Assembly (NCBI RefSeq): GCF_004661485.1
Contig: NZ_PQVH01000002.1
Coordinates: forward strand, 234,238 to 298,237
DNA: 64,000 bases
Reading direction: 5' to 3'
Origin: Methylotenera oryzisoli
GTDB taxonomy: Bacteria; Pseudomonadota; Gammaproteobacteria; Burkholderiales; Methylophilaceae
The translations under genes were made by a program, and so were the position numbers. Every line of letters starts with the position of its first letter. Within the stretch, counting starts at the first letter, position 1. This document shows positions 55,694 through 64,000 of this stretch, piece after piece. The notes below the pieces were generated by a model, which worked only from the letters and a program-made list of their open reading frames with translations, did not search any database and had not been told where the DNA came from.

Positions 55694-56536
55694 CTACTGT
55701 GCCGCTTGCGCTTTAGGCAGTGGAGCGGATGCCTGCGGTGTAATCACGTTGGAGGTGTCTTCTTGCGCAGGCATTTCATAGGTAATGATAATAGATACCC
55801 GTCTATTTTTTGCGCGTCCGGCCTCTGTTTCATTTTCGCTGATGGGTTGTGATGCACCTAGGCCAGTGGCACTCAGGCGCTGCTCACTGATACCCAAGCT
55901 GCTCAGTAAGCGTACAACGCTGCTGGCGCGCACCGCAGAAAGCTCCCAGTTTGAGAAGAACGTGGCGGTATGAATCGGTGTGTTGTCCGTGTGGCCTTCC
56001 ACTTGAATTTTCCGTTGATTATCTTTAATGAGCGGCACAATTTCACTGATGATTGCATTGGCTGTTGGTGATAAATCAGCCGATCCAGCTCCGAATAGCA
56101 GATTATCCTGTATATCAATACGAATGCCACGGCTGGTTTGTATGACTTGAATCTTGCCTTCGGTAATCATAGGCGCTAACTTATTAGATACTTCAGCACC
56201 TGTTTTAGCCATAGAGTCACGCTCTCTACGCATTTTTTCTGAATATAAATGGCTGAGTGGCAGTGGTTTGACAATCGATGTATTAGCTTCCGTAACGCCG
56301 CGTGCACCTAGGCCTTTTTCTGTGCTTGTCTGGTTAACACCAGAACTGCCGTTGCCGCTAAATGCGGTGCCAATAGAGTTCGTGAGTTGTTTGTATTTGC
56401 CTATTTCTACAGATGAAATCGAGTACATGACCACGAAAAATGCGAATAAAAGCGTGATAAAGTCAGCATAAGAGACCAGCCACCGTTCGTGGTTCTCCTG
56501 ATCTTCTTCTACTCTCTTACGGATGAGTTTCGACAT
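55694..56536 (-). CDS. motD: flagellar stator protein MotD (MotB family)
   Basis: Peptidoglycan-anchored stator subunit, 280 residues. The plug-and-helix part WLVSYADFITLLFAFFVVMY holds the essential proton-accepting Asp25. The C-terminal OmpA/MotB domain contains IQVEGHTDNTPIHTA, NWELSAVRASSVVRLL and GLGASQPISENETEAGRAKN. MotD rather than MotB is inferred from the partner MotC and the location beside fliA. It is the last gene of the flagellar operon. Confidence 0.92.
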   Translation of the reverse strand: MSKLIRKRVEEDQENHERWLVSYADFITLLFAFFVVMYSISSVEIGKYKQLTNSIGTAFSGNGSSGVNQTSTEKGLGARGVTEANTSIVKPLPLSHLYSEKMRRERDSMAKTGAEVSNKLAPMITEGKIQVIQTSRGIRIDIQDNLLFGAGSADLSPTANAIISEIVPLIKDNQRKIQVEGHTDNTPIHTATFFSNWELSAVRASSVVRLLSSLGISEQRLSATGLGASQPISENETEAGRAKNRRVSIIITYEMPAQEDTSNVITPQASAPLPKAQAAQ

Positions 56537-56574
56537 GGTCTATATTCAAATAGCTTTATTGTATGGATGCGTGA

Positions 56575-57324
56575 TTAGTGCGGTTTATCTAAGTAGCTAT
56601 CTAAGCGCTCTTCAACAATTCTAGGATGGTCACCATTGGCAATAGACACCCATGCATTCAGCAGCATTTCACGTGTTTTTAGCTCTGCTTGAATGTGTGT
56701 TTTTAATTTGTTGGCAATGGGCAGGAATATCAAGTTGGCAAAACCAACGCCATAAATTGTGGCAACGAATGCAACAGCAATGCCGCTACCTAGCTTGCTT
56801 GGGTCAGATAAATTTTCCATCACATGAATCAGGCCGAGCACAGCACCTAAAATACCTACAGTTGGCGCATAGCCACCGGCTGCATCCCAAATTTTTGCAG
56901 CATTGCGCATTTGAACTTCATGAAAATAGATATCAATTGCGCATATCTCACGAATTTTTTCTGGTGGTGTGCCATCAATCATTAAGCGCATCCCTTTAAT
57001 GATAAAAGGATCAGTTTCCCTTTTTAAGAAAGGCTCCAGCATGAAAATGCCTTCTTTACGTGCAAAATTGCTCCAAACTAAAATACGTTTAGTTAGTTCT
57101 TGTTTGTCATCAACCGGTTTTTTAAATACTAGTTTTAGCATTTTTAAACCTTGTGCGAAGGTTTTTGGTGGGGTTTGTACAAGTACCGCACCAAAAGTAC
57201 CAAACATCACGATAAGGAAGGCTGCATATTGCAACAGCGAGCCAACGTTACCACCTTCAAGTTTTTGCCCTAGTATAATCCCTGCAAGAGCAAGGATTAG
57301 TCCGATTATGCTGCCCCAGTCCAT
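56575..57324 (-). CDS. motC: flagellar stator protein MotC (MotA family)
   Basis: Proton-channel stator subunit of 249 residues with four transmembrane segments. The first is IIGLILALAGIILGQ; the last two are in PTVGILGAVLGLIHVM and GIAVAFVATIYGVGFANLIFLPIANKL. The cytoplasmic loop ILVWSNFARKEGIFMLE holds the charged residues that meet the rotor. A GAGAG Shine-Dalgarno lies in the end of fliA, whose last 19 bases overlap this start. motD follows 38 bp downstream. No second MotAB pair is in the window. Confidence 0.92.
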   Translation of the reverse strand: MDWGSIIGLILALAGIILGQKLEGGNVGSLLQYAAFLIVMFGTFGAVLVQTPPKTFAQGLKMLKLVFKKPVDDKQELTKRILVWSNFARKEGIFMLEPFLKRETDPFIIKGMRLMIDGTPPEKIREICAIDIYFHEVQMRNAAKIWDAAGGYAPTVGILGAVLGLIHVMENLSDPSKLGSGIAVAFVATIYGVGFANLIFLPIANKLKTHIQAELKTREMLLNAWVSIANGDHPRIVEERLDSYLDKPH

Positions 57325-58040
57325 GACTTCTCTCTTAAGTTGGCACGCAGCCTAGCAACCGCCTGGCTATGTAGTTGACATACGCGGGACTCTGAAACAC
57401 TCATGACCGCACCAATTTCTTTTAAATTTAGTTCTTGTTCGTAATATAAACCTAGCAGGATCTTTTCTCGCTCAGGTAGTGAATCAATAGCGGAAATCAA
57501 CGCATCTTTAAAGTCGCCGATGAGCAGGCCTTTAATGGGGTCACTATCATGATCTGTTTGAAAGCGGTCTAAAAAGTGCTCACCACTGTCTGCTTCATGA
57601 AAGTCTTCGTAATAAATCAGTTGGTGCCCGCTGCAGTCCCCTAGCATTTCATGATATTCAGCCAGTGATAAGTTAAGTTTTTTGGCTACATCGTTTTCTG
57701 TAGGGGGTTGGCCAAGTTGCTGCTCAAGCTGGCTGATGGCATGTTCAACATCGCGCATGTTTTTACGGATGCTACGCGGCAACCAGTCCGAGCTACGTAG
57801 CTCATCTAGCATCGCACCACGGATTCTCTGTGCAGCATAAGTTTCAAATTGGGCGCCATGTGTGTCTTCATAGCGATTAACTGCGTCTAGCAAGCCCATC
57901 ATGCCAGCTTGAATTAAGTCATCAAGTTCTACACTAGGTGGGAGCTTGGCTTTTAACTGATAGGCGAGTTTTTTAACTAAGATAGCGTGCTGATCCAGCA
58001 AAACGTCTTTTTGATCTTTTTTCCCGAGCGCTGTGTACAT
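57306..58040 (-). CDS. fliA: flagellar sigma-28 factor FliA
   Basis: Sigma factor for late flagellar genes, 244 residues. Region 2 is in LIQAGMMGLLDAVNRYED and AQFETYAAQRIRGAMLDELR. Region 3 is LEQQLGQPPTENDVAKKL, and region 4 is LPEREKILLGLYYEQELNLKEIGAVMSVSESRVCQLHSQA. FlgM-binding segments are in place. It lies between flhG (9 bp upstream) and motC (overlap). A perfect FliA promoter occurs at 63769-63795 in this window. Confidence 0.96.
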   Translation of the reverse strand: MYTALGKKDQKDVLLDQHAILVKKLAYQLKAKLPPSVELDDLIQAGMMGLLDAVNRYEDTHGAQFETYAAQRIRGAMLDELRSSDWLPRSIRKNMRDVEHAISQLEQQLGQPPTENDVAKKLNLSLAEYHEMLGDCSGHQLIYYEDFHEADSGEHFLDRFQTDHDSDPIKGLLIGDFKDALISAIDSLPEREKILLGLYYEQELNLKEIGAVMSVSESRVCQLHSQAVARLRANLREKSWTGAA

Positions 58041-58049
58041 AAATCGTCT

Positions 58050-58889
58050 TTAGCTTAGTTGTGCCTGCTTATTGTTAAAAATATTATCATGCTTGTAATC
58101 TAAGCGTTGTGCAATTTGTTTTAATGCGGTTGATGCGATTGCGAGCGGGAAGGCATCAATTACTATACGACCTAATTTAGAAGCTCGGCTGATATGGTTG
58201 TCAGCAGGAATTGCACCAAAAAACTCTAATTCAATTTGCATAAAGCGTTTTGCAACCTGCGCTATATTACCAAATACTATTTGCGCCTGTGCTTCAGTTG
58301 AATCGTCGACAATGATACCAAAAGAACGCCGACCAAGCTCACTGCAAACTTGTTTAATCAATGAATACGCCTCAGTAATCGATTCTGGCTTGCGTGAAAG
58401 CTGGATAATAATTTCACTTTCGTTGAGTTTATGTAAAGGCAGTACATTGGCTGAGTTAAGCATGGTATCCACTAGCACGATGTCATACTGCTGACTTAAT
58501 TGATTAAACATAAGGTTAAGTTGGCTAGCCGTATGGTCATCACTTGTTTTATTTAACAAGTTTTTGTGCATTAATTTCACACTAGAAAAACCATGTGTAG
58601 TCGCTTTGATTGCTTGCGCCAAGGTGTGTTTGTCAGCAATTACATCCTGTAGCGTGGGGGAGTGGTCTAACTCATAATGATGCTCCAGCGTGTGTTCTGA
58701 TGCATGCATAACCAATACCTCACTGCCTTGATTAACCATTGAGGCTGCAAGATTGGTGATAAGGCGTTGTTGCGCTTGCGTCGAGGACGCTGATAGTACT
58801 GATAATATTCTAGGCTCCGGTTTTGCCATAATACGTCTTAGCCCGGCAGCCTGGTCGTTAGGCATGACGCCATTTTTATAATTAGACAT
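58050..58889 (-). CDS. flhG: FlhG/FleN-like flagellar number regulator with degenerate ATP site
   Basis: MinD-like partner of FlhF that sets flagellar number, 279 residues. The N-terminal DQAAGLRR (residues 12-19) matches the FlhF-stimulating DQAxxLR motif. The expected P-loop GKGGVGKT is absent: residues 30-43 read S-V-L-S-A-S-S-T-Q-A-Q-Q-R-L with no Gly and no Lys. The Walker B region ends VLVDTMLNS instead of a DTGAG-like site. The fold pattern is otherwise kept (ITNLAASMVNQGSEVLVMH, FGIIVDDSTEAQAQ, FFGAIPADNHISRASKLG). It lies between flhF (2 bp) and fliA (9 bp), the canonical slot, so I keep the name but doubt ATPase activity. Confidence 0.8.
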   Translation of the reverse strand: MSNYKNGVMPNDQAAGLRRIMAKPEPRILSVLSASSTQAQQRLITNLAASMVNQGSEVLVMHASEHTLEHHYELDHSPTLQDVIADKHTLAQAIKATTHGFSSVKLMHKNLLNKTSDDHTASQLNLMFNQLSQQYDIVLVDTMLNSANVLPLHKLNESEIIIQLSRKPESITEAYSLIKQVCSELGRRSFGIIVDDSTEAQAQIVFGNIAQVAKRFMQIELEFFGAIPADNHISRASKLGRIVIDAFPLAIASTALKQIAQRLDYKHDNIFNNKQAQLS

Positions 58890-58891
58890 GA

Positions 58892-60226
58892 TTAAATCTC
58901 CGCTAATTGAGAGATATGGTCTGAGTTGTAGGTTTTCCCCATTACAAATGGCAACTCTTCCTCTAAAAATTCAAAAGGGCGATTCGCAGGTGATTTTGAG
59001 TAGAGTGCTAACTCAATCAGCGCGATTTTATTAGCTAGATTGATATCTTCAGGAACGCGCTGCCCATTAGCTGTGTAATAAAGTTTTAATTTTTCACGAA
59101 TAATCACATCAAGTGTATTACCTATAGTGACAGCTTCATCCAGTTTGGTAATGATGCAACCATCTAGTCCTTTACCCTTATAAGCACTAATTACATCAGT
59201 TAAAGTTTCACCAGTATTAGTGGCGTTCAAACATAGCAATTTTTTAATGGTGGCCTTGCTACTTGAGAGTAGTGCGATTTGTTCAGTGACCATGCGATCA
59301 CGCTGACTGACACCAACAGTATCAATCAAAATTGTGTGCTTATTCTTCAACTCATTGAGCGCAAGCGCAAGGTCTGTTTCATCTTTGACGGCGTAAACTA
59401 CTACGCCTAGAATTTTGCCGTAAATTCTCAGTTGTTCATGCCCACCAACCCGATATGCATCAGTTGTAATCAAGCCTAGGTTTTGTGTGCCGTGCTTCAT
59501 CACATAACGCGCTGCCAATTTTGCTGTGGTTGTGGTTTTGCCGACACCAGTTGGGCCAATGAGCGCAAATACACCACCTTGGTCCAATATTTCAGCTTCA
59601 TTTTCTATCGTGTTTAGATTTTTACTCAGGATATATTTCACCCATGCCTGCGCTTTTTTACTGTCTAAATTTGACGGTAATTTTTCTGCTAAATATCTTG
59701 AGAGTGCCGGGCTAAATCGGGCACCTAACAAGCCACTTAATACTTCAGATTTAATAGGGTCGCGCTGCTGAATGTTACCCCATGCAATGGTCGCTAGCTG
59801 TGATTCAATTACATTGCGCATACTGCGCATCTCTTTTAGCATCCACACCATTTGTTTGCTGGTTGCCGCATTACTTTTATTGGCTTGTAGATTGTTGTGT
59901 GCATCCACATCATGGTTGAGGGGTGTTTGGCGAGGATTGCTTGTCTTGATAGTGTTGTCCATACTGTCAGCTGTAACGCTTTGCTGTTGTTCACTAGCGT
60001 TTTTATTTAGCAATGATAGCCATGGCGTTGCGTCAGAAAGTTCACTTGTAGTATGTGCTGGGGTAGCGTTGACCATAGCGTTCATTTCTACTTCTCTAAA
60101 CGCCATAATTTCATTACCGCCAGCAACCGCTCGGTTGGATAGAATCACCGCATCATCACCAAGTTCTTGACGGACTATAGTCAGTGCCTCACGCGAACTC
60201 TTGCCGAAGAATCGTCTAATGTTCAT
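58892..60226 (-). CDS. flhF: flagellar SRP-family GTPase FlhF
   Basis: Recruits flagellar basal parts to the pole; dimerises on GTP. It is 444 residues. N-terminal basic part (MNIRRFFGKSSREALTIV) and a low-conservation linker precede the NG domain. GTP motifs: IGPTGVGKTTTTAKLAARY, DAYRVGGHEQLRIYGKILG, DTVGVSQRD and ITKLDEAVTIG. GGAGG precedes the ATG, which overlaps the flhA stop by four bases. flhG follows 2 bp after. Confidence 0.95.
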   Translation of the reverse strand: MNIRRFFGKSSREALTIVRQELGDDAVILSNRAVAGGNEIMAFREVEMNAMVNATPAHTTSELSDATPWLSLLNKNASEQQQSVTADSMDNTIKTSNPRQTPLNHDVDAHNNLQANKSNAATSKQMVWMLKEMRSMRNVIESQLATIAWGNIQQRDPIKSEVLSGLLGARFSPALSRYLAEKLPSNLDSKKAQAWVKYILSKNLNTIENEAEILDQGGVFALIGPTGVGKTTTTAKLAARYVMKHGTQNLGLITTDAYRVGGHEQLRIYGKILGVVVYAVKDETDLALALNELKNKHTILIDTVGVSQRDRMVTEQIALLSSSKATIKKLLCLNATNTGETLTDVISAYKGKGLDGCIITKLDEAVTIGNTLDVIIREKLKLYYTANGQRVPEDINLANKIALIELALYSKSPANRPFEFLEEELPFVMGKTYNSDHISQLAEI

Positions 60227-62304
60227 GCAGAACCTCCAATCAGGCTAGTAACTCGTATTGTTTTTGAATCAGGTAATTCTTCGTGTGAAAGTACACGTAA
60301 ATTTGGTACAGCTCTGCGCAGAAACTTGGCAAGTGCAGCTCTTAATGGGGCAGAGACCAGTAACACTGGTGTTAAACCCATTTGCTCTTGCTGCCTTGCG
60401 GCTTCCTCAGCTTGTCTAGATAAAGTTTCTGCCATGCCTGGCTCCATCGCGGAGCCGCCAGTATTGTTTTGCATTGCCTGTAACAGCAGACGCTCTAAGT
60501 TATTATCCAGAGACATTACCGTTACTTCATTGCCGGTAGGGAATAGTTGCTGGACGATAGCGCGTCCTAGCTGCACACGTACCAATGCAGTTAGGTCGTT
60601 TGTATCTTGAGTTTGGCTTGCGTGCTCTGAAAGGGTTTCAATAATTGTGCGCATATCGCGGATATGCACGCCTTCCATCAGCAGGTTTTGCAGCACCTTT
60701 TGCACTACAGACAGTGGCATGAGTTTAGGTACTAAGTCTTCAATCAGTTTTGGAGATTCTTTGCTAATGTGGTCTAGTAGTTGCTGTACTTCTTGACGAC
60801 CTAATAACTCGGCAGCATGCATAGAAATGATGTGGTTGATGTGGGTGGCAATCACCGTTCCAGCATCTACTACGGTATAACCCATACTTTGCGCCTCATC
60901 ACGAAGACCTGCGTCAATCCATACTGCAGGTAACCCAAAAGCCGGATCTGTAGTAATTTGCCCCGCAAGTGGGCCTGTGACCATGCCAGGGTCTATGGCT
61001 AAGAATTGACCGTAGTTTGACTCACCAGTCGCTATTTCAACCCCTTTTAAGGTGATGCGATAGCCCGACGGTTTTAGTTCAAGATTGTCGCGAATATGCA
61101 CAGTAGGGGCGAGGAAGCCAATTTCATTGGCAAACTTTTTACGTAGGCCTTTAATTCGCTTGAGTAAATCACCACCTTGCAACTTATCAACCAGTGGAAT
61201 CAAGCGATAACCAACTTCTAATCCTACAGTATCTACGGGCGTTACGTCATCCCAACTGGCTTCTTCTACTTCTACTGGTGCAATTGGTACTTCTTCAACC
61301 TGAGGTTCTGCATTTGTGATTTTCTGGCGCTCGTCAACCAGATAAGCAATACCAGCTAAAAAGGTAGCTAATGCTAAAAATGCAACATTAGGCATACCTG
61401 GAATAATGCCCATACCGCCAACAATCGCGGCCGTGACATAAATGACTCTAGGGTTGGAAAACAGTTGCGTGGTTAACTGGCCACCAATATCTTCACTGTT
61501 TGCTACCCTAGAAACCACCACACCAGCTGCGACAGAAATCACTAGGGAAGGAATTTGTGCAACCAAACCATCACCAATCGCCAGTAGCGTGTAAATTTTG
61601 ACTGCATCATCAAAGGCAAGACCATGTTGAATCATGCCAACAAATAAGCCGCCTACGATGTTGATAATGGTGACTAAAATACCTGCGACTGCATCACCGC
61701 GTACGTACTTACTCGCACCGTCCATTGCGCCGTAGAACTCTGATTCTTGGCTAATTTCAGTACGGCGCTTTCTTGCTTCATCTTCACCGATTAGGCCGGC
61801 ATTCAAATCGGCGTCAATCGCCATTTGTTTGCCTGGCATTGCGTCCAATGTAAACCGTGCACCAACTTCAGCAATACGGCCCGCGCCCTTTGTAACTACA
61901 GTGAAGTTAATAATCGTCAATATAACAAATACTACGATACCTACCGTGTAATTGCCGCCAATCAAAAAGTGCCCGAACGCTTCAATTACTTTGCCTGCCG
62001 CATCGGGGCCAGTATGACCTTCGGTGAGTACTACACGTGTAGATGCTACGTTTAATGATAATCGCAGCATCGTGGTGACTAATAACACGGTAGGGAACGC
62101 GATAAAATCCAGCGCTTTTTTGGTTTGCAAACCAATCAGCAATACCATGATAGATAAGGCGATATTAAAGCTAAATAACACATCCAGTGCGATAGCCGGC
62201 AGCGGCAAAATCATCATTGATAAAAGCAAAACAATGATGAGCGGCGCTGCAACTGTGCGGCTACCGAGATTGTTCATCCAAGCTGGTAAATTAATTGGAT
62301 TCAT
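60223..62304 (-). CDS. flhA: flagellar export gate protein FlhA
   Basis: Integral export-gate protein of the flagellar type III apparatus, 693 residues. The N-terminal half has about eight transmembrane helices, with the conserved FHIPEP-type loop region LDAMPGKQMAIDADLNAGLI. The C-terminal cytosolic half binds export chaperones and substrates (VDAGTVIATHINHIIS, LQNLLMEGVHIRDMRTIIETL). Start supported by GGAGC upstream. The stop overlaps flhF by ATGA, and flhB lies 23 bp upstream. Confidence 0.97.
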   Translation of the reverse strand: MNPINLPAWMNNLGSRTVAAPLIIVLLLSMMILPLPAIALDVLFSFNIALSIMVLLIGLQTKKALDFIAFPTVLLVTTMLRLSLNVASTRVVLTEGHTGPDAAGKVIEAFGHFLIGGNYTVGIVVFVILTIINFTVVTKGAGRIAEVGARFTLDAMPGKQMAIDADLNAGLIGEDEARKRRTEISQESEFYGAMDGASKYVRGDAVAGILVTIINIVGGLFVGMIQHGLAFDDAVKIYTLLAIGDGLVAQIPSLVISVAAGVVVSRVANSEDIGGQLTTQLFSNPRVIYVTAAIVGGMGIIPGMPNVAFLALATFLAGIAYLVDERQKITNAEPQVEEVPIAPVEVEEASWDDVTPVDTVGLEVGYRLIPLVDKLQGGDLLKRIKGLRKKFANEIGFLAPTVHIRDNLELKPSGYRITLKGVEIATGESNYGQFLAIDPGMVTGPLAGQITTDPAFGLPAVWIDAGLRDEAQSMGYTVVDAGTVIATHINHIISMHAAELLGRQEVQQLLDHISKESPKLIEDLVPKLMPLSVVQKVLQNLLMEGVHIRDMRTIIETLSEHASQTQDTNDLTALVRVQLGRAIVQQLFPTGNEVTVMSLDNNLERLLLQAMQNNTGGSAMEPGMAETLSRQAEEAARQQEQMGLTPVLLVSAPLRAALAKFLRRAVPNLRVLSHEELPDSKTIRVTSLIGGSA

Positions 62305-62327
62305 TAAACAATTGCTCCAGATTCAGT

Positions 62328-63491
62328 TTATACATCTTCCACACCCGGAAGCGGTATCAGGCTGTGGGGGTCTAGCTCATCAGGCACCGGAAGGGTGCTT
62401 GGTACTTCAGGTTGGTAACCACCATTTTTATTGAAAATACGCATCTGAAAGACGTAAGCCAATATCTCAGCAACAGCTGTATATAGCGCTTCAGGAATTT
62501 CATGCTCTAACTCCGTGTGAGTATAGATGGCACGTGCTAATTTTGGTGACTCTACAATCAGAACTTTGTGTTCATCCGCGACTTCACGAATTTTCAGCGC
62601 TACAGCGTCTGCACCTTTAGCTACAACAACAGGCGCTAGCATACCACCTTCTTTATATTTAATAGCTACGGCGTAATGTGTTGGGTTGGTAATCACGACA
62701 TCCGCATTGGGAATTTCCGACATCATTCTGCGCCTTGACATCTCACGCTGCTGTTGGCGGATTCTTGATTTAATTTCAGGGTTGCCGTCTGACTCTTTAG
62801 ACTCTCGCTTGATTTCCTCTTTGGTCATTTTTAGTTTTTCTGCATACTGGTACAGTTGAAACGGCACATCGATAGCCGCAATCAGCACCAGCGCACTCAC
62901 AATAGCCAAAAAGCTGGTGAGCAGTAAATGGTTTACTTCGGCAATACTTTCGTTCAGAGGTAACAGTGATAGCGAAAGGATCGACTCCATGTCATGTGAG
63001 ATAACCACATAAGAAACAAGGCCAACTAATATGGCCTTGGCTATCGATTTAACGAGTTCAGCAACGGAGTTTTTGGAAAACATGTTGCTGAATCCTGTAA
63101 TTGGATTTAATTTTCCAAATTTTGGTATAAGCGCTTTCTCGCTAAATACCCAGCCGCCGATAAGTGCTGGGGATGCAATTGCAACAAAAAATAATATAAG
63201 CGCTAGTGGCGAAAATGCCAGCAATAAATTATAAATGTTATCTGAGATTTTCATCAGAAGTAGCATCGGATCATAAGCATACGCACGTTGAAAACTGAGG
63301 CCAGAACTCATGGAGGTTTTTAACGCATCTGCAAGTTGCCCACCCATCATTAGCATGGCAAAGCCTGCGGCTAACAGCACAGTTACCGTTGCGAGCTCCC
63401 TAGAGCGCGGAACATCGCCTTCCTCACGCGCTTTTTCTAAGCGCTTGGGGGAGGCGTCTTCCGTCTTTTCTAAGTCACTTTCTTCAGCCAT
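62328..63491 (-). CDS. flhB: flagellar export switch protein FlhB
   Basis: Switches export from rod/hook to filament proteins, 387 residues. The N-terminal tail KTEDASPKRLEKAREEGDVP is classic. Four hydrophobic segments follow, then the cytosolic domain with the self-cleaving site Asn269-Pro270-Thr271-His272 in VVITNPTHYAVAIKY. The C-terminus is short. AGGA precedes the ATG. It is the first gene of the flhBAFG-fliA-motCD run; I found no clear sigma-54 or sigma-28 promoter upstream on this strand. Confidence 0.97.
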   Translation of the reverse strand: MAEESDLEKTEDASPKRLEKAREEGDVPRSRELATVTVLLAAGFAMLMMGGQLADALKTSMSSGLSFQRAYAYDPMLLLMKISDNIYNLLLAFSPLALILFFVAIASPALIGGWVFSEKALIPKFGKLNPITGFSNMFSKNSVAELVKSIAKAILVGLVSYVVISHDMESILSLSLLPLNESIAEVNHLLLTSFLAIVSALVLIAAIDVPFQLYQYAEKLKMTKEEIKRESKESDGNPEIKSRIRQQQREMSRRRMMSEIPNADVVITNPTHYAVAIKYKEGGMLAPVVVAKGADAVALKIREVADEHKVLIVESPKLARAIYTHTELEHEIPEALYTAVAEILAYVFQMRIFNKNGGYQPEVPSTLPVPDELDPHSLIPLPGVEDV

Positions 63492-63666
63492 TACGCGTCC
63501 TGTTGTTTGGTGTTGCTAGTAGATCTATTAATACAAATGTGATTACTATTTCAATAACTAAATTATTGATTGAAACCTTACCATTGCATCTTGAGAATAG
63601 GGGGTGAAAACCCTTCTTTCTTGCAGGTAATAGAGTAGCTGAGCATGTTTATTTGTAATTTTAGCT

Positions 63667-63765
63667 TTTATTTTAAATTTTTAAAAAATATTTAAAATAA
63701 ATTAAATAATAAAAACAATAAGTTATAATTTTTTATAAAATTATTTTAAATATTTTTATAAATTA
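63667..63765. other. very AT-rich tract upstream of the FliA promoter
   Basis: Only two of these 99 bases are G or C. It lies in the gap upstream of flhB and directly before the FliA promoter on the other strand. It may be an UP element, curved DNA or a silencer-protein target. No ORF. Confidence 0.6.
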
Positions 63766-63768
63766 CCC

Positions 63769-63795
63769 TAAAGTTTTCAAAAGTGCTGCCGATAA
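63769..63795 (+). promoter_or_regulatory. sigma-28 (FliA) promoter firing rightward
   Basis: TAAA at 63769-63772, a 15-bp spacer, then GCCGATAA at 63788-63795: an exact match to the FliA consensus TAAA-N15-GCCGATAA. The start site would be near 63802, and the controlled gene is beyond the right edge. fliA is in this window. Confidence 0.88.
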
Positions 63796-64000
63796 GTGTG
63801 TATTGGATGAAAGCGTTATTGTTTTTATAGTTGTATCATTTAAACTTTAACGTCAATTCATTGCGTAAACTTTAGGAATTTTATCGACTATCATTAGTTA
63901 AAGAATTTTCCCTGTATTTTAATTACTCTAAATCGCTGTAGTAAGGGTATGTAAAATCAGGCTACATATAGGTTTCACTTAAAGCCAGTGTAGGTGCTTG
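63796..64000 (+). other. leader of a FliA-dependent gene, no coding region seen
   Basis: About 200 bases of AT-rich sequence with only short open frames to the window end. The gene served by the FliA promoter is not in the window, so its leader would be at least 200 nt. Confidence 0.5.

Noticed and set aside
63600..63616. GGGT-GAAA-ACCC hairpin upstream of flhB as a riboswitch or terminator
   Set aside because: Only a 4-bp stem, and no wider conserved RNA motif that I recognise.

Overview
The window is a gene-dense piece of a betaproteobacterial chromosome. Gene content and order (lon-hup-tRNA-tRNA-ppiD, mltD near gloB, dnaE-accA-tilS, tesA opposite ybbA-ybbP, a Pil-Chp cluster, flhBAFG-fliA-motCD) and the AT-leaning base composition suggest a Methylophilaceae-type methylotroph such as Methylotenera. 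That placement is inference; no methylotrophy gene lies in the window. I see no IS element, prophage, CRISPR array or rRNA operon. Most genes are recognisable housekeeping or motility genes.

Layout. 1-5260: 3' part of lon, hup, tRNA-Val, tRNA-Asp and ppiD (protein quality control and nucleoid). 5279-12374 (mostly minus): fabI, an oligopeptide-type ABC importer (binding lipoprotein and two permeases, no ATPase), mltD and gloB. 12441-24002: a YafS-like methyltransferase, a Fur/Zur-family regulator with a COG0523 metallochaperone GTPase, selO, an RNB nuclease run with a spermidine-synthase-like gene, an RNA methyltransferase, a MazG-like hydrolase, ybaK, a Cys-rich secreted orphan, tpx and a FIST sensor. 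24270-32833: pilG-pilH-pilI-pilJ-chpA, the chemosensory system that normally controls type IV pili. 33047-42993: dnaE, accA, tilS, tesA and the ybbA-ybbP exporter. 43126-47443: a TonB-dependent receptor divergent from an NtrC-family activator. 47672-55563: purT, a truncated haemoglobin, two DEAD-box helicases, typA/bipA and a PepSY protein. 55694-63491 (minus): flhB-flhA-flhF-flhG-fliA-motC-motD. 63492-64000: a non-coding stretch with a FliA promoter firing out of the window.

The most interesting region is the 472-bp gap 45556-46027. Four tandem 21-bp repeats, each starting TGGTTG, sit in the middle. On either side, one per strand, is a sigma-54-type promoter of identical form (TGGAAT-N5-TTGC). 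The rightward gene encodes a sigma-54 activator with receiver, AAA+ and Fis-type domains; the leftward gene is a TonB-dependent receptor. The sequence fits a self-contained circuit in which an orphan NtrC-type regulator binds a helically phased array and drives both an outer-membrane transporter and itself. A second notable point is an FlhG that keeps the N-terminal FlhF-stimulating motif but has lost its P-loop. A third is the tesA/ybbA pair, whose start codons are 2 bp apart, so each gene carries the other's ribosome-binding site inside its coding sequence.
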